Source: an uncultured Marvinbryantia sp. (lineage in GTDB: Bacteria > Bacillota > Clostridia > Lachnospirales > Lachnospiraceae). From it: a DNA stretch of 64,000 bases. The stretch covers positions 50,119-114,118 of the forward strand of contig CAKRVB010000006.1 in assembly GCA_934408725.1 (NCBI GenBank), in the 5' to 3' direction. The translations under genes and the position numbers were made by a program. Below the pieces are notes generated by a model, which did no database searches, was not told where the DNA came from, and saw only the letters and a program-made list of their open reading frames with translations. Shown here one piece after another: positions 1 to 7,911 of this stretch (position 1 is the first letter of the stretch; each line of letters opens with the position of its first letter).

Positions 1-495
1 TACGTAACAGTTTGCACCACCACCGAACAGAACAACGAATGCCTGATTCTTGATTGGAAGTGTCTGGCCACCCAGAACTACGTTTGATAAACCACGGAAT
101 ACGAACATACCTGACAGTGTGGTGATGAATGGAGGTACATGTACGTATGCGATCCATACAGCCTGCCATGCACCGATCACTGCACCAAGTAATAACATCA
201 GAATGACTGCGACCGGCATTGGCATACCCATTTTTTCCATGAATACACCGCCTACAGCACCTACGAAACATACAACCGATCCAACAGAAAGATCGATGTT
301 ACCTCCTGTTAAGATACAGAGCAGCATACCAGTTGCCAGTACATATACATAAGCGTTCTGTGAAATCAGGTTGGTAATGTTCTGAGGAAACAGGATCTTA
401 CCCTGTGTACCCCAGGTAAAAAACAGTGTTACTAAAACTAACACGATGATCATTGAATATTTTTGTATTCCTTCTCTTAACTTTGCCTTATCCAT
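1..495 (-). CDS. Sugar ABC transporter permease, GguB/MmsB-type (3' end beyond window)
   Basis: This is the N-terminal 165 codons of an integral membrane permease of the ribose/xylose class; the rest lies beyond the window edge. The product begins MDKAKLREGIQKYSM and contains several hydrophobic segments and the family stretch GGNIDLSVGS near residue 65. Residues after that (VPPFITTLSGMF) are also typical of BPD_transp_2 permeases. Its start lies 4 bp after the stop of the upstream ATPase, so the two are co-transcribed and probably translationally coupled. Together with the ATPase and the ChvE-like binding protein it forms a multiple-monosaccharide importer. The substrate cannot be read from the sequence; ChvE relatives bind glucose, galactose, arabinose and xylose. 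Confidence 0.9.
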   Translation of the reverse strand, partial: MDKAKLREGIQKYSMIIVLVLVTLFFTWGTQGKILFPQNITNLISQNAYVYVLATGMLLCILTGGNIDLSVGSVVCFVGAVGGVFMEKMGMPMPVAVILMLLLGAVIGAWQAVWIAYVHVPPFITTLSGMFVFRGLSNVVLGGQTLPIKNQAFVVLFGGGANCYV

Positions 496-498
496 CGT

Positions 499-2037
499 TT
501 ACTCTCCTTTACTAGAACTCAGAATGCAGGACATGATCTTTTCCTGAGATGCTTCTTCCTGCGATAACTCACCAACGATTCGTCCTTCGTTCATGACATA
601 GATTCGGTCTGACATACCAAGAACTTCAGGAAGCTCTGAGGAAATCATAATAACGGATTTTCCTGCTGCAACCAGGTCATTGATAATACAGTAAATCTCA
701 TACTTTGCACCTACGTCAATACCACGGGTAGGCTCGTCCAGGATCAGCACATCCGGATCTGCAAACATCCATTTTGCCAGAAGCACTTTCTGCTGGTTAC
801 CACCACTTAAGTTACCAACATTCTGCTCTACCGTCGGACATTTCGTTTTCAGTTTTTCTTTATATTCTACTGCTACGGCATATTCTTTATCTTTATCGAT
901 TACGATGCCGTTGCTGACTCCTGCCATATTTGCAAGAGAGGTATTGGTTCTGATTGGATTGCTCAGGATCAGGCCATCACCTTTACGGTCTTCTGTTACA
1001 TACGCCAGCTTGTGTGCAATGGCATCTCTGGAAGACTTCAGATGTACTTCCTTTCCATCCAGAAGCAGCGTTCCGCTGATATTGGTTCCATAGCTGCGTC
1101 CAAATACACTCTTTGCCAGCTCTGTACGTCCGGCACCCATCAATCCGGAAATACCGACTACTTCGCCTTTATGTATCTTAATGGATACGTTATCCACTAC
1201 TTTTCGTTCTGTATAGATCGGATGATATACCGTCCAGTTCTTTACTTCCATGCTGACATCACCGATTTTGACATCATGACGTTTTGGGAAACGGTCTGCA
1301 ATCTCACGGCCAACCATACCTTTGATGATACGGTCTTCGGAAAAATCATCCACGCCCTTGGTCAGAGTCTCGATGGTAGAACCATCTCGGATAACTGTAA
1401 TCTTGTCTGCTACATAAGATACTTCATTCAGCTTATGAGAGATAATGATACAGGTCATACCGTCTTTTTTGAATTTCAGAAGCAGATCCAGCAATGCTTT
1501 GGAATCTGATTCGTTCAGTGAAGATGTCGGTTCATCCAGGATCAGCAGTTTTGCATTCTTTGCCAGCGCCTTTGCAATCTCTACCAGCTGCTGCTTACCG
1601 GTACCGATATCTTTAATTAATGTTCTGGAGGACTCGGATAATCCGACCTCTCTCATATATTTTTCTGCCTGACCGTAAGTCTCATCCCAGTCAATGGCAG
1701 CTTTCTTTCCACGTTCATTTCCGAGGAACATGTTCTCACCGATGGACATATATGGCACAAGCGCCAGCTCCTGGTGAATAATTACAATTCCTTTTGCTTC
1801 ACTTTGTTTAATATCATGGAATTTACATATTTCCCCGTTATAAATAATATCTCCTTCGTAGGATCCATACGGATACACACCGGAGAGTACATTCATCAAT
1901 GTTGATTTTCCAGCTCCATTTTCTCCTACCAGAGCATGGATCTCGCCCTCTTCCACCTGAAGGTTTACGTTATCGAGAGCCTTTACACCGGGGAAAGTTT
2001 TGGTGATATTTTTCATTTCCAACAGTATCTTAGCCAA
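499..2037 (-). CDS. Sugar ABC transporter ATP-binding protein, GguA/XylG/MglA-type
   Basis: A 512-aa tandem ATPase that energises import of monosaccharides at the inner face of the membrane. The first half has a good Walker A (GENGAGKST), a degenerate signature ([14 protein letters not shown]) and Walker [12 protein letters not shown]. The second half has a degenerate Walker A ([10 protein letters not shown]), a consensus signature (LSGGNQQKV) and [16 protein letters not shown]. This alternation of intact and degenerate motifs is normal for the RbsA/MglA family. It sits between the binding protein and the permease in one operon. The intergenic gap to the binding protein holds a stem-loop at 2082-2106. 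Confidence 0.93.
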   Translation of the reverse strand: MAKILLEMKNITKTFPGVKALDNVNLQVEEGEIHALVGENGAGKSTLMNVLSGVYPYGSYEGDIIYNGEICKFHDIKQSEAKGIVIIHQELALVPYMSIGENMFLGNERGKKAAIDWDETYGQAEKYMREVGLSESSRTLIKDIGTGKQQLVEIAKALAKNAKLLILDEPTSSLNESDSKALLDLLLKFKKDGMTCIIISHKLNEVSYVADKITVIRDGSTIETLTKGVDDFSEDRIIKGMVGREIADRFPKRHDVKIGDVSMEVKNWTVYHPIYTERKVVDNVSIKIHKGEVVGISGLMGAGRTELAKSVFGRSYGTNISGTLLLDGKEVHLKSSRDAIAHKLAYVTEDRKGDGLILSNPIRTNTSLANMAGVSNGIVIDKDKEYAVAVEYKEKLKTKCPTVEQNVGNLSGGNQQKVLLAKWMFADPDVLILDEPTRGIDVGAKYEIYCIINDLVAAGKSVIMISSELPEVLGMSDRIYVMNEGRIVGELSQEEASQEKIMSCILSSSKGE

Positions 2038-2081
2038 AATTTGTTCCCTCCTAATTTTAAAAATGCCTCTTTCAGAATGAA

Positions 2082-2106
2082 ACAGGCGGGCTGCTTACCC
2101 GCCTGT
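2082..2106 (-). terminator. Intercistronic stem-loop between binding protein and ATPase
   Basis: ACAGGCGGG and CCCGCCTGT form a perfect 9-bp stem with a 7-nt loop, right after the binding-protein stop. On the minus strand it is followed by TTTCATTCT, a weak U-tract. It probably acts as a partial terminator or 3' stabiliser, giving more binding protein than ATPase and permease. This is inferred from position and structure. Confidence 0.6.
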
Positions 2107-2145
2107 ATTGATTTCCTGATCCTTCAGCAGTCTGCTGAATCTCTC

Positions 2146-3195
2146 TTACTGAATCTGATCCTCTGTATAGTATCCGGAATCGATCAGCATTTCTTTGTAG
2201 TTGTCCTGAGTTACAGCAACCGGCTCGCAAAGGTAAGATGGGATGATACCTGTTCCGTTGTCATATGTTTCTGTATCGTTTACAGGAACTTCTTCGCCGG
2301 AGATGATAGCATCTACCATTTCAACTACCTGAGAAGCAAGTGCACGTGTATCTTTGAATACGGACATAGCCTGTTTGCCAGCTACGATGTTTGCTACGTT
2401 AGCGATATCGCAGTCCTGACCGGTGATGATTGGATATTCACCTGTGTAGTTAGCTGCCAGAGCGTTTTCTACACCAAGTGCTGTAGAGTCGTTAGAAGCA
2501 AGTACTGCATCCAGGTTTGTTCCGTCTGCGTAGTTAGAAGACAGGATGTTTTCGAATCTGGACTGTGCAGCATCTGTTGCCCAGTTAGCTGTTGCAACTT
2601 CTTCTTTTGCAATCTGTCCGGATGGAACTACCAGTTTTCCTTCATCCAGGTATGGCTGAAGAACATCCATAGCACCGCCGTAGAAGAAGTTTACATTGTT
2701 GTCACCTGGGTCACCGGTAACGATTTCCAGATTGAATGGGCCATCAGCATTTTCCAGATCCAGAGCATCTACCAGGAATTCACCCTGTGTCTTACCTACT
2801 AAGTAGTTATCAAATGTTGCGTAGTAAGAAATAGCATCTGTGTTCATGATCAGACGGTCATAAGCGATAACAGGAATGTTAGCTTCTTTTGCCTGTGCAA
2901 GAACTGTTCCAAGAGAATCACCATCAATAGAAGCAACTACAAGGAGCTGGTCTCCGTTAGCGATCATATTTTCAATCTGAGAAGCCTGTGTAGCGGAATC
3001 ATTTCCAGCGTACTGAAGGTCTACTTCGTAGCCTTTTGCTTCCAGTTCTGCTTTCATGTTAGAACCATCCTGATTCCATCTCTGAAGATCCTGTGTAGGC
3101 ATTGCAACACCGATCTTTTCGCCTTCTGCATTTGCCATTGTTCCCATAGCAGCTACAGCGAGCATAGCAGTTAAAACAACTAATCTCTTTTTCAT
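2146..3195 (-). CDS. ChvE-like multiple-monosaccharide binding protein
   Basis: A 349-aa extracytoplasmic sugar-binding protein. The stretches KIGVAMPTQDLQRW, DLQYAGND, SQIENMIANG, SYYATFDNYLVG and PGDNNVNFFYGGAMDVL follow Agrobacterium ChvE closely, including residues that line the sugar pocket in that family. The N-terminus is a Sec signal peptide with a likely ANA|EG cleavage site. There is no lipobox Cys, which is unusual for a binding protein in a Gram-positive cell. It is the first gene of the importer operon, with a 108-bp gap to the ATPase. The 15.5-kb lipoprotein is a distant relative that probably senses rather than transports. Confidence 0.92.
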   Translation of the reverse strand: MKKRLVVLTAMLAVAAMGTMANAEGEKIGVAMPTQDLQRWNQDGSNMKAELEAKGYEVDLQYAGNDSATQASQIENMIANGDQLLVVASIDGDSLGTVLAQAKEANIPVIAYDRLIMNTDAISYYATFDNYLVGKTQGEFLVDALDLENADGPFNLEIVTGDPGDNNVNFFYGGAMDVLQPYLDEGKLVVPSGQIAKEEVATANWATDAAQSRFENILSSNYADGTNLDAVLASNDSTALGVENALAANYTGEYPIITGQDCDIANVANIVAGKQAMSVFKDTRALASQVVEMVDAIISGEEVPVNDTETYDNGTGIIPSYLCEPVAVTQDNYKEMLIDSGYYTEDQIQ

Positions 3196-3340
3196 TTTTC
3201 CAATCCTCCCGATTTAGAAATTCGGTAACTGTTCTTCACAGTTGCCATCCGTTTTTTGATGATCTAAATATATCACAGATGTTTCTGGACTAACTTGTCA
3301 GTATCTTTAAATTCTTGACAATTCTTTTTTTCGACAGAAA

Positions 3341-3378
3341 GGACTAGCACAATATTGTCACTAAAATTGTGCTAGTCC
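3341..3378. promoter_or_regulatory. Perfect 13-bp inverted repeat upstream of the ChvE operon
   Basis: GGACTAGCACAAT and ATTGTGCTAGTCC are perfect complements separated by 12 nt, about 150 bp upstream of the binding-protein start. On the plus strand the repeat is followed by AGATCGTTTTTT, so it could be a terminator, but no plus-strand gene precedes it. Alternatively it is an operator or the 3' end of a short RNA. A related half-site (GGACTAAC) lies nearby at about 3287. Confidence 0.45.
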
Positions 3379-3551
3379 AGATCGTTTTTTCTATCCAATA
3401 TACACAAAATGGTCGGATGCCACGATTTTGTGCTGATTATTTCTATATTATTAGGATTTTCTTATTTTTCCAGAAAATGATTGCATGACCGGATTATTTT
3501 GTAGTAAGCTTGGTTACAGTTTTAGAGTAAATAATTTTCGAGGTGATTTTT

Positions 3552-4346
3552 ATGTTGTTATCAGATTATATCCGACACTATCTCTCCCTGCCAGGACTTC
3601 TGTTTTTTTTACTGGTGTCTCTGGCTGTGGTGATTCTGATCCATACAATTCTGCTGGCTGCTGCCAGAAAAAAAGCATGCTGTTACCGCAAATCAGACCG
3701 TGCCTTTGCCATGACAGATTTGTTCAACCGTTATACAGAGCGCTACTATGAGCTGATGCTTTCTGCTACCTCTACTCTGTTTTTTACTGGCATTTTCTTT
3801 CTGATTGACTTTGATTATTTCAGTGTTTCCGCAAGAACCTGGTCTTTTTGGGAAAGTTATCGTGATTTTATCCTGCTGGCCTTTATCATTGTCAGTATCA
3901 TCCTGATCAGTATCGTGGATCATTTTTTTATTCCGCTTCGTATCATCGAAAAAGAAGAAAAAAGTACCCTGCGTATGGCCGGTATGCTGTATATGCTGAT
4001 TATCTTCGCATATATCAAATTTATTTATCTCGATGACAACTATGATGCGATCCTGATTTACTTTATCACCATGGTCATCGGCCGGTTTGTGTATTTTGAC
4101 GCCTCTTTCAAAGACTTCTGTCAGTCTATGAAAGAACTGATCAATCAGCTGCCAATCCTGCTGCTGGTACTGTTGTCCACTGCACTTCTGGCACTGTACG
4201 GATTCAAAAGTGGATATCTGCTGGCATCCAATGGTGTGGTCGTCAGCATGTTCCTGGCACATTTCTTCGTAATCTTTGAGATCTTTCTGATTACCAGAAT
4301 ACGGCTGCCACAGAAAATCGCAGAAGGCATTGCGGGGAAGTTATAA
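3552..4346 (+). CDS. Multi-pass membrane protein of unknown function
   Basis: I do not recognise this 264-aa protein. It is very hydrophobic, with about seven likely membrane spans, for example LLFFLLVSLAVVILIHTILL near the start and LLLVLLSTALLALYGF near residue 200. The charged segments RIIEKEEKST and DASFKDFCQSMKEL lie between spans. The start chosen is the ATG at 3552, 6 nt after AGGTG; the in-frame GTG at 3543 overlaps that ribosome site. It stands alone between the importer promoter region and the structured RNA, so a link with that RNA is possible but not shown. Confidence 0.7.
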   Translation: MLLSDYIRHYLSLPGLLFFLLVSLAVVILIHTILLAAARKKACCYRKSDRAFAMTDLFNRYTERYYELMLSATSTLFFTGIFFLIDFDYFSVSARTWSFWESYRDFILLAFIIVSIILISIVDHFFIPLRIIEKEEKSTLRMAGMLYMLIIFAYIKFIYLDDNYDAILIYFITMVIGRFVYFDASFKDFCQSMKELINQLPILLLVLLSTALLALYGFKSGYLLASNGVVVSMFLAHFFVIFEIFLITRIRLPQKIAEGIAGKL

Positions 4347-4424
4347 TTTATTCCGCTTCACTGCTTTCCTGGTTTTTGTAATTGGCAGAATATTCTGAAT
4401 ATTTATGTAATAGCAAAAAAGAGA

Positions 4425-4453
4425 TTGACAATTGTGAGGTAACATGGTATAGT
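4425..4453 (+). promoter_or_regulatory. Consensus sigma-A promoter of the structured RNA
   Basis: TTGACA and TATAGT are separated by exactly 17 nt. The start of transcription is expected near 4460. No open reading frame with a ribosome site and conserved product follows before the terminator at 4868-4910, so this promoter appears to serve a non-coding transcript. Confidence 0.8.
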
Positions 4454-4459
4454 AAACAT

Positions 4460-4910
4460 ATCAAAAGAAAACAGAACTAACACAAGCAAAGGAAATTTAT
4501 TCCAACAAAAATAATAAAAACAGTTAGTCGAAAATCTGAATTCTTTAGATCTCAGGAGGGCGGTCCGATGGCATAAGAAGATTTTCCATCAAACCAAAAT
4601 CTAAGAAAGAGGTACAGTCCAATGGCATCCTAAATCTTAACCCAAAGAAAAAATCTCTTAAAAGAGTTTACATAGATAGAACAATGAACAGAAGAAAAGA
4701 TCATTGAATGTAAATGAAGGAGATGATTTCATATGAAAGGCAGAGATCCATAACGGACGCAATCAAAATTTAAGAATTGGAGGTACGGTCCAACAAAAAC
4801 TTAATTTAAGAATCGCAATCTGAGAAAGTAGCAGGTGTAGACAATGAAATTGCTGGAAATTCATTAAAAGCCCGGTCGAGAGAAAAAAGAATCGATCGGG
4901 CTTATTTTTT
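4460..4910 (+). ncRNA. Large structured non-coding RNA candidate, about 450 nt
   Basis: The stretch between the promoter and terminator is A-rich, lacks a credible ORF and holds many perfect helices. Examples are GAAAATCT (4530-4537) with AGATTTTC (4579-4586), TTTACAT (4667-4673) with ATGTAAA (4708-4714), nested inside that CAATGA (4682-4687) with TCATTG (4701-4706), and CTCTT (4655-4659) with AAGAG (4662-4666). A motif recurs three times near 4555, 4610 and 4780: a short hairpin around GGGCGG, GGTACAG or GGTACGG followed by TCC. Size, A-rich linkers and ornate folding recall large bacterial RNAs such as ROOL, but I cannot confirm a family from memory. It may be undescribed. Confidence 0.7.
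4868..4910 (+). terminator. Rho-independent terminator of the structured RNA
   Basis: AAGCCCGGTCGA pairs with TCGATCGGGCTT over 12 bp with one G-U pair, then ATTTTTTAT. It abuts the stop of the convergent oxidoreductase gene at 4912. The run of A/G before the stem on the other strand means it may also end that gene's transcript. Confidence 0.85.
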
Positions 4911-4911
4911 A

Positions 4912-5913
4912 TCATTCCTGTGGATACTTCAGGTTCCACTGCTTTCTTAACATATCACACTGCTTTAATATAGATGTGGTTTCTCCCCATGTCATAACCG
5001 GGGATTCTTTGATACCATCCCGGATACACTGATTTACATGTGCAATCTCAAACTGATATCCTTCATCTTCCATTCCTGCTATCTTCTGTGGTATCGGTTT
5101 TTCCATCACTTCTGTCTTATCTCCCACTGTCAGCTGCAGCTGCCATGGTTTCCAGAACTGTGGAATAACCATATAACCTTTTGTTCCATAAATATATGCG
5201 GTATCAATCATATCCGTACGTACGGCACTGCACATCAAACCCAGCTCACCTTTATCATACTGAGCAATCCAGGCTGCCTGCTCGTCCACCTGAAGATGAT
5301 GTTCATCTGTATCCATAGATGCCACACCGCTTAAAAGTACCGGTTCTTTCTTCAAAATCATTTTTGTAAAATGAAGATCATACACCCCCACATCCAGAAG
5401 ACTTCCTCCTGCACGGCTCAGATCCATCAGTCTGGAATCCATCTCATCATTGCGGAAAGAGAAATTGGTACTTACTACTCGCACATCTCCGATGTCATTC
5501 AGATGCGCCTCAATTTCTTTCATTAATGGGAAGAATCTGGTCCATACTGCTTCCATCAGAAATACCTCATTCTTCTTCGCACACTCCGTCATCTTCTCCC
5601 ACTGCTGCACATTGATCCCAGCCGGTTTTTCTACCAGTACCGACTTTCCTGCTTCCATGGCTTTCATCGCCAGCTCCATATGTGCGGTATGTGGCACTGG
5701 AATATAGACAATATCAATATCCTTTCTCGCCAGCATCTCTTCATATGTCAGCACTTCTGGTATCTGAAACTTCTCTGCTGTTTTTTCTGCACTCTCTCTG
5801 GTTCTGGATGATACCGCCACGATCTCCATATCATCAATCTGACGCGCCCCCTTCATCCAGCGATCCAGGATCTTGCCGGCTCCCAGCAGCCCCCAGCGTA
5901 TTTTCTTGCTCAT
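4912..5913 (-). CDS. Gfo/Idh/MocA-family NAD(P)-dependent oxidoreductase
   Basis: A 333-aa soluble dehydrogenase. The N-terminal Rossmann fold shows GLLGAGKI at residues 8-15, and the family EKPAG motif (VLVEKPAGINVQQ) is near residue 96 with the usual Lys. The C-terminal half contains GGSLLDVGVYDLHF, characteristic of the dihydrodiol/D-xylose dehydrogenase-like branch. It likely oxidises or reduces a sugar or cyclitol, but the substrate is not evident. It is transcribed alone. A TATAAT-like -10 lies at 5945-5950, and the 63-bp repeat block is just upstream. Confidence 0.88.
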   Translation of the reverse strand: MSKKIRWGLLGAGKILDRWMKGARQIDDMEIVAVSSRTRESAEKTAEKFQIPEVLTYEEMLARKDIDIVYIPVPHTAHMELAMKAMEAGKSVLVEKPAGINVQQWEKMTECAKKNEVFLMEAVWTRFFPLMKEIEAHLNDIGDVRVVSTNFSFRNDEMDSRLMDLSRAGGSLLDVGVYDLHFTKMILKKEPVLLSGVASMDTDEHHLQVDEQAAWIAQYDKGELGLMCSAVRTDMIDTAYIYGTKGYMVIPQFWKPWQLQLTVGDKTEVMEKPIPQKIAGMEDEGYQFEIAHVNQCIRDGIKESPVMTWGETTSILKQCDMLRKQWNLKYPQE

Positions 5914-6024
5914 AGTTTTCGCCCCCGTTCTTAATTTTACAAATATTATACTTCCTACTTCATGCTATGCCTCAATTTTTTTTGCCTTTCACAAATTAAA
6001 TGTCATGGAGCTGGTCCAATCCAG

Positions 6025-6276
6025 CCCCGGAAATGCAAATTCTTGTTATTTTCGCTGTCAGCTACTGGGGATTCCGTCCCTGTACAACCCCGGAAATGCA
6101 AATTCTTGTTAAATCCGCTGTCAGCTACTGGGGATCCTGTCCCTGTACAACCCCGGAAATGCAAATTCTTGTTGAATCCGCTGTCTGCTTCTGGGAATCC
6201 TGTCCCTGTACAGCCCCGGAAATGCAAATTCTTGTTGAATCCGCTGTCTGCTGCCGGAAAGTCAGGCTCTGTCCGG
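6025..6276. repeat. Four tandem copies of a 63-bp unit
   Basis: Three exact-length units start at 6025, 6088 and 6151. A fourth starts at 6214 and loses similarity after about 42 nt. Each starts CCCCGGAAATGCAAATTCTT. Units 1 and 2 share CAGCTACTGGGGAT, while 3 and 4 share CTGTCTGCT, so the array grew by successive duplication. Because 63 is a multiple of three, several frames stay open across the array, but none has a ribosome site or recognisable product. The stretch 5914-6340 otherwise holds only the oxidoreductase promoter and the xylulokinase terminator. Confidence 0.9.
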
Positions 6277-6302
6277 ACACAGATATGAAGAATCTAGTGA
6301 AA

Positions 6303-6331
6303 ACCCCGATAGGCTCTGGCTATCGGGGTTC
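6303..6331 (-). terminator. Terminator of the xylulokinase operon
   Basis: AACCCCGATAG and CTATCGGGGTT form a perfect 11-bp stem with a 7-nt loop, ten bases past the kinase stop. TTTTC follows on the minus strand. Confidence 0.8.
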
Positions 6332-6340
6332 TGATGCATA

Positions 6341-7813
6341 TTAGATTGTCACCTCATCAAACAGTCCTTTTACGGTCGGATAAATTTTCGCAAATTTTGC
6401 GTATCTGTCATTATATTTTTCTACAAGTTCCGGATCTGGTTCAATCGTATCGATTACTTTCACCAGCTTCTCTGCTGCTTCTTCTACGGATGCGAATTCT
6501 CCACATGCCACAGCTGCCAGCATTGCTCCGCCGTATCCAGGACCTTCTTCACTTTCGATCACATCAACCTTGATTCCCAGCACGTTAGCAATAATCTTCT
6601 TCCACAGCGGACTCTTTGCACCGCCTCCGCAGATCTTGGTTCTCTCGATCTTGATGCCAAGGGATTTGGCTACTTCAAAAGAATCACGGATCGCAAATGC
6701 CACACCTTCCAGAACAGCCTGTGTCATATCTGCTCTTGTGGTGTCCATGGTCATACCAATGAAGGTTCCTCTTGCATTTGGATTGTTGTGAGGAGAACGT
6801 TCGCCCATCAGATATGGCAGGAAGAATACATGGTTTTCACCCAGTTTTGTAATCTTTGCCTGCTCTGCTGCATAATCTTTGGTTCCGATGATCTCATCCA
6901 TCCACCACTTATTGCAGGAAGCTGCGGAAAGCATGCATCCCATCAGGTGATAGTATCCATCTGCGTGTGCAAAGGAATGTAATGCGTTGTGCTCATCTAC
7001 ACCAAAAGTCTTGCTGGAGATGAAGATGGTTCCGCTGGTTCCCAGAGAAATATTACATCTTCCGTCACCTACTGTTCCGGTTCCTACTGCTGCCGCCGCA
7101 TTGTCACCGGCACCGGCTACGATCTTCACTGTCTCAGGGAATCCCAGTTCTTTTGCTACTTCTGGCAGGATGGTTCCTACTGTCTCATAGCTTTCGAAGA
7201 TCTTCGGTACCTGTTCTTCTGTGATACCGCAGATATCCAGCATCTCTTTTGACCAGCATTTATTCTTTACATCAAAAATCAGCATACCGGATGCATCGGA
7301 CACATCTGTGCTATATACGCCAGACAGCTTAAATGCGATGTAGTCTTTTGGCAGCATGATCATTTTCGTTCTTGCAAAGTTTTCCGGCTCCTCTTCTTTC
7401 ATCCAGAGGATCTTCGGAGCAGTAAATCCGGCAAATGCAATATTGGCTGTATATTTAGACAATGTTTCTTTTCCGATTACATTATTCAGATAATCGGTCT
7501 GTTTCTGGGTACGACCATCATTCCACAGAATTGCCGGACGGATCACTTCATCATTCTCATCCAGTGCAACCATACCATGCATCTGTCCACCAAAGCTGAT
7601 ACCTGCAATCTGGCTCTTGTCACAGTTCGCAGTCAGTTCCTTTAATCCTTCTACTACTGCATTCCACCAGTCTTCCGGCTTCTGTTCAGACCAGCCCGGA
7701 TGAGGGAAATACAATGGGTATTCCTTTGAAACTACACTTTCGATTTTACCTTCTGCATTCATCAGTAACAGTTTTACTGCAGAAGTACCTAAGTCTACAC
7801 CAATGTAAAGCAT
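6341..7813 (-). CDS. xylB: Xylulokinase-type FGGY carbohydrate kinase
   Basis: A 490-aa cytoplasmic sugar kinase, normal length for XylB. It phosphorylates a ketopentose, probably D-xylulose, with ATP to feed the pentose phosphate pathway. Visible motifs are the N-terminal IGVDLGTSAVKLLL, SFGGQMHGMV near residue 79, the FGGY signature region with GERSPHNNPNARG near residue 340, and the C-terminal KICGGGAKSPLWKKI. It is the last gene of an operon with the isomerase and the DUF4867 gene. No xylA-type isomerase is nearby, so the substrate could be another ketose made by the isomerase next door. Confidence 0.9.
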   Translation of the reverse strand: MLYIGVDLGTSAVKLLLMNAEGKIESVVSKEYPLYFPHPGWSEQKPEDWWNAVVEGLKELTANCDKSQIAGISFGGQMHGMVALDENDEVIRPAILWNDGRTQKQTDYLNNVIGKETLSKYTANIAFAGFTAPKILWMKEEEPENFARTKMIMLPKDYIAFKLSGVYSTDVSDASGMLIFDVKNKCWSKEMLDICGITEEQVPKIFESYETVGTILPEVAKELGFPETVKIVAGAGDNAAAAVGTGTVGDGRCNISLGTSGTIFISSKTFGVDEHNALHSFAHADGYYHLMGCMLSAASCNKWWMDEIIGTKDYAAEQAKITKLGENHVFFLPYLMGERSPHNNPNARGTFIGMTMDTTRADMTQAVLEGVAFAIRDSFEVAKSLGIKIERTKICGGGAKSPLWKKIIANVLGIKVDVIESEEGPGYGGAMLAAVACGEFASVEEAAEKLVKVIDTIEPDPELVEKYNDRYAKFAKIYPTVKGLFDEVTI

Positions 7814-7846
7814 ACCATTTTTCTCCTTTAACTTTTCATTTTAATA

Positions 7847-7879
7847 GAGCCGCCTGCTGATATATGCCGCAGGCGGCTC
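7847..7879 (-). terminator. Intercistronic stem-loop between isomerase and kinase
   Basis: GAGCCGCCTGC pairs perfectly with GCAGGCGGCTC (11 bp, 11-nt loop). It is followed on the minus strand by TATTAAAATG, without a strong U-tract. It is probably an RNA-stability or partial-termination element inside the operon. Confidence 0.55.
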
Positions 7880-7911
7880 ATTGTTAATAGTTAGCTATTA
7901 TCATTTACTTC

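Noticed and set aside
3693..4262. 189-residue minus-strand frame opposite the membrane protein.
   Set aside because: It is antisense to a gene with a clear ribosome site and membrane pattern, and its own sequence looks like a shadow (Gln/Asp-rich, no start signal).
6025..6276. Possible CRISPR array.
   Set aside because: The units are directly adjacent 63-bp tandem copies without unique spacers, and no cas genes are present.
5962..6344. Open frames of about 75-114 residues across the 63-bp repeats on both strands.
   Set aside because: They exist because the repeat length is a multiple of three; none has a ribosome site or a recognisable product, and several frames are open at once.
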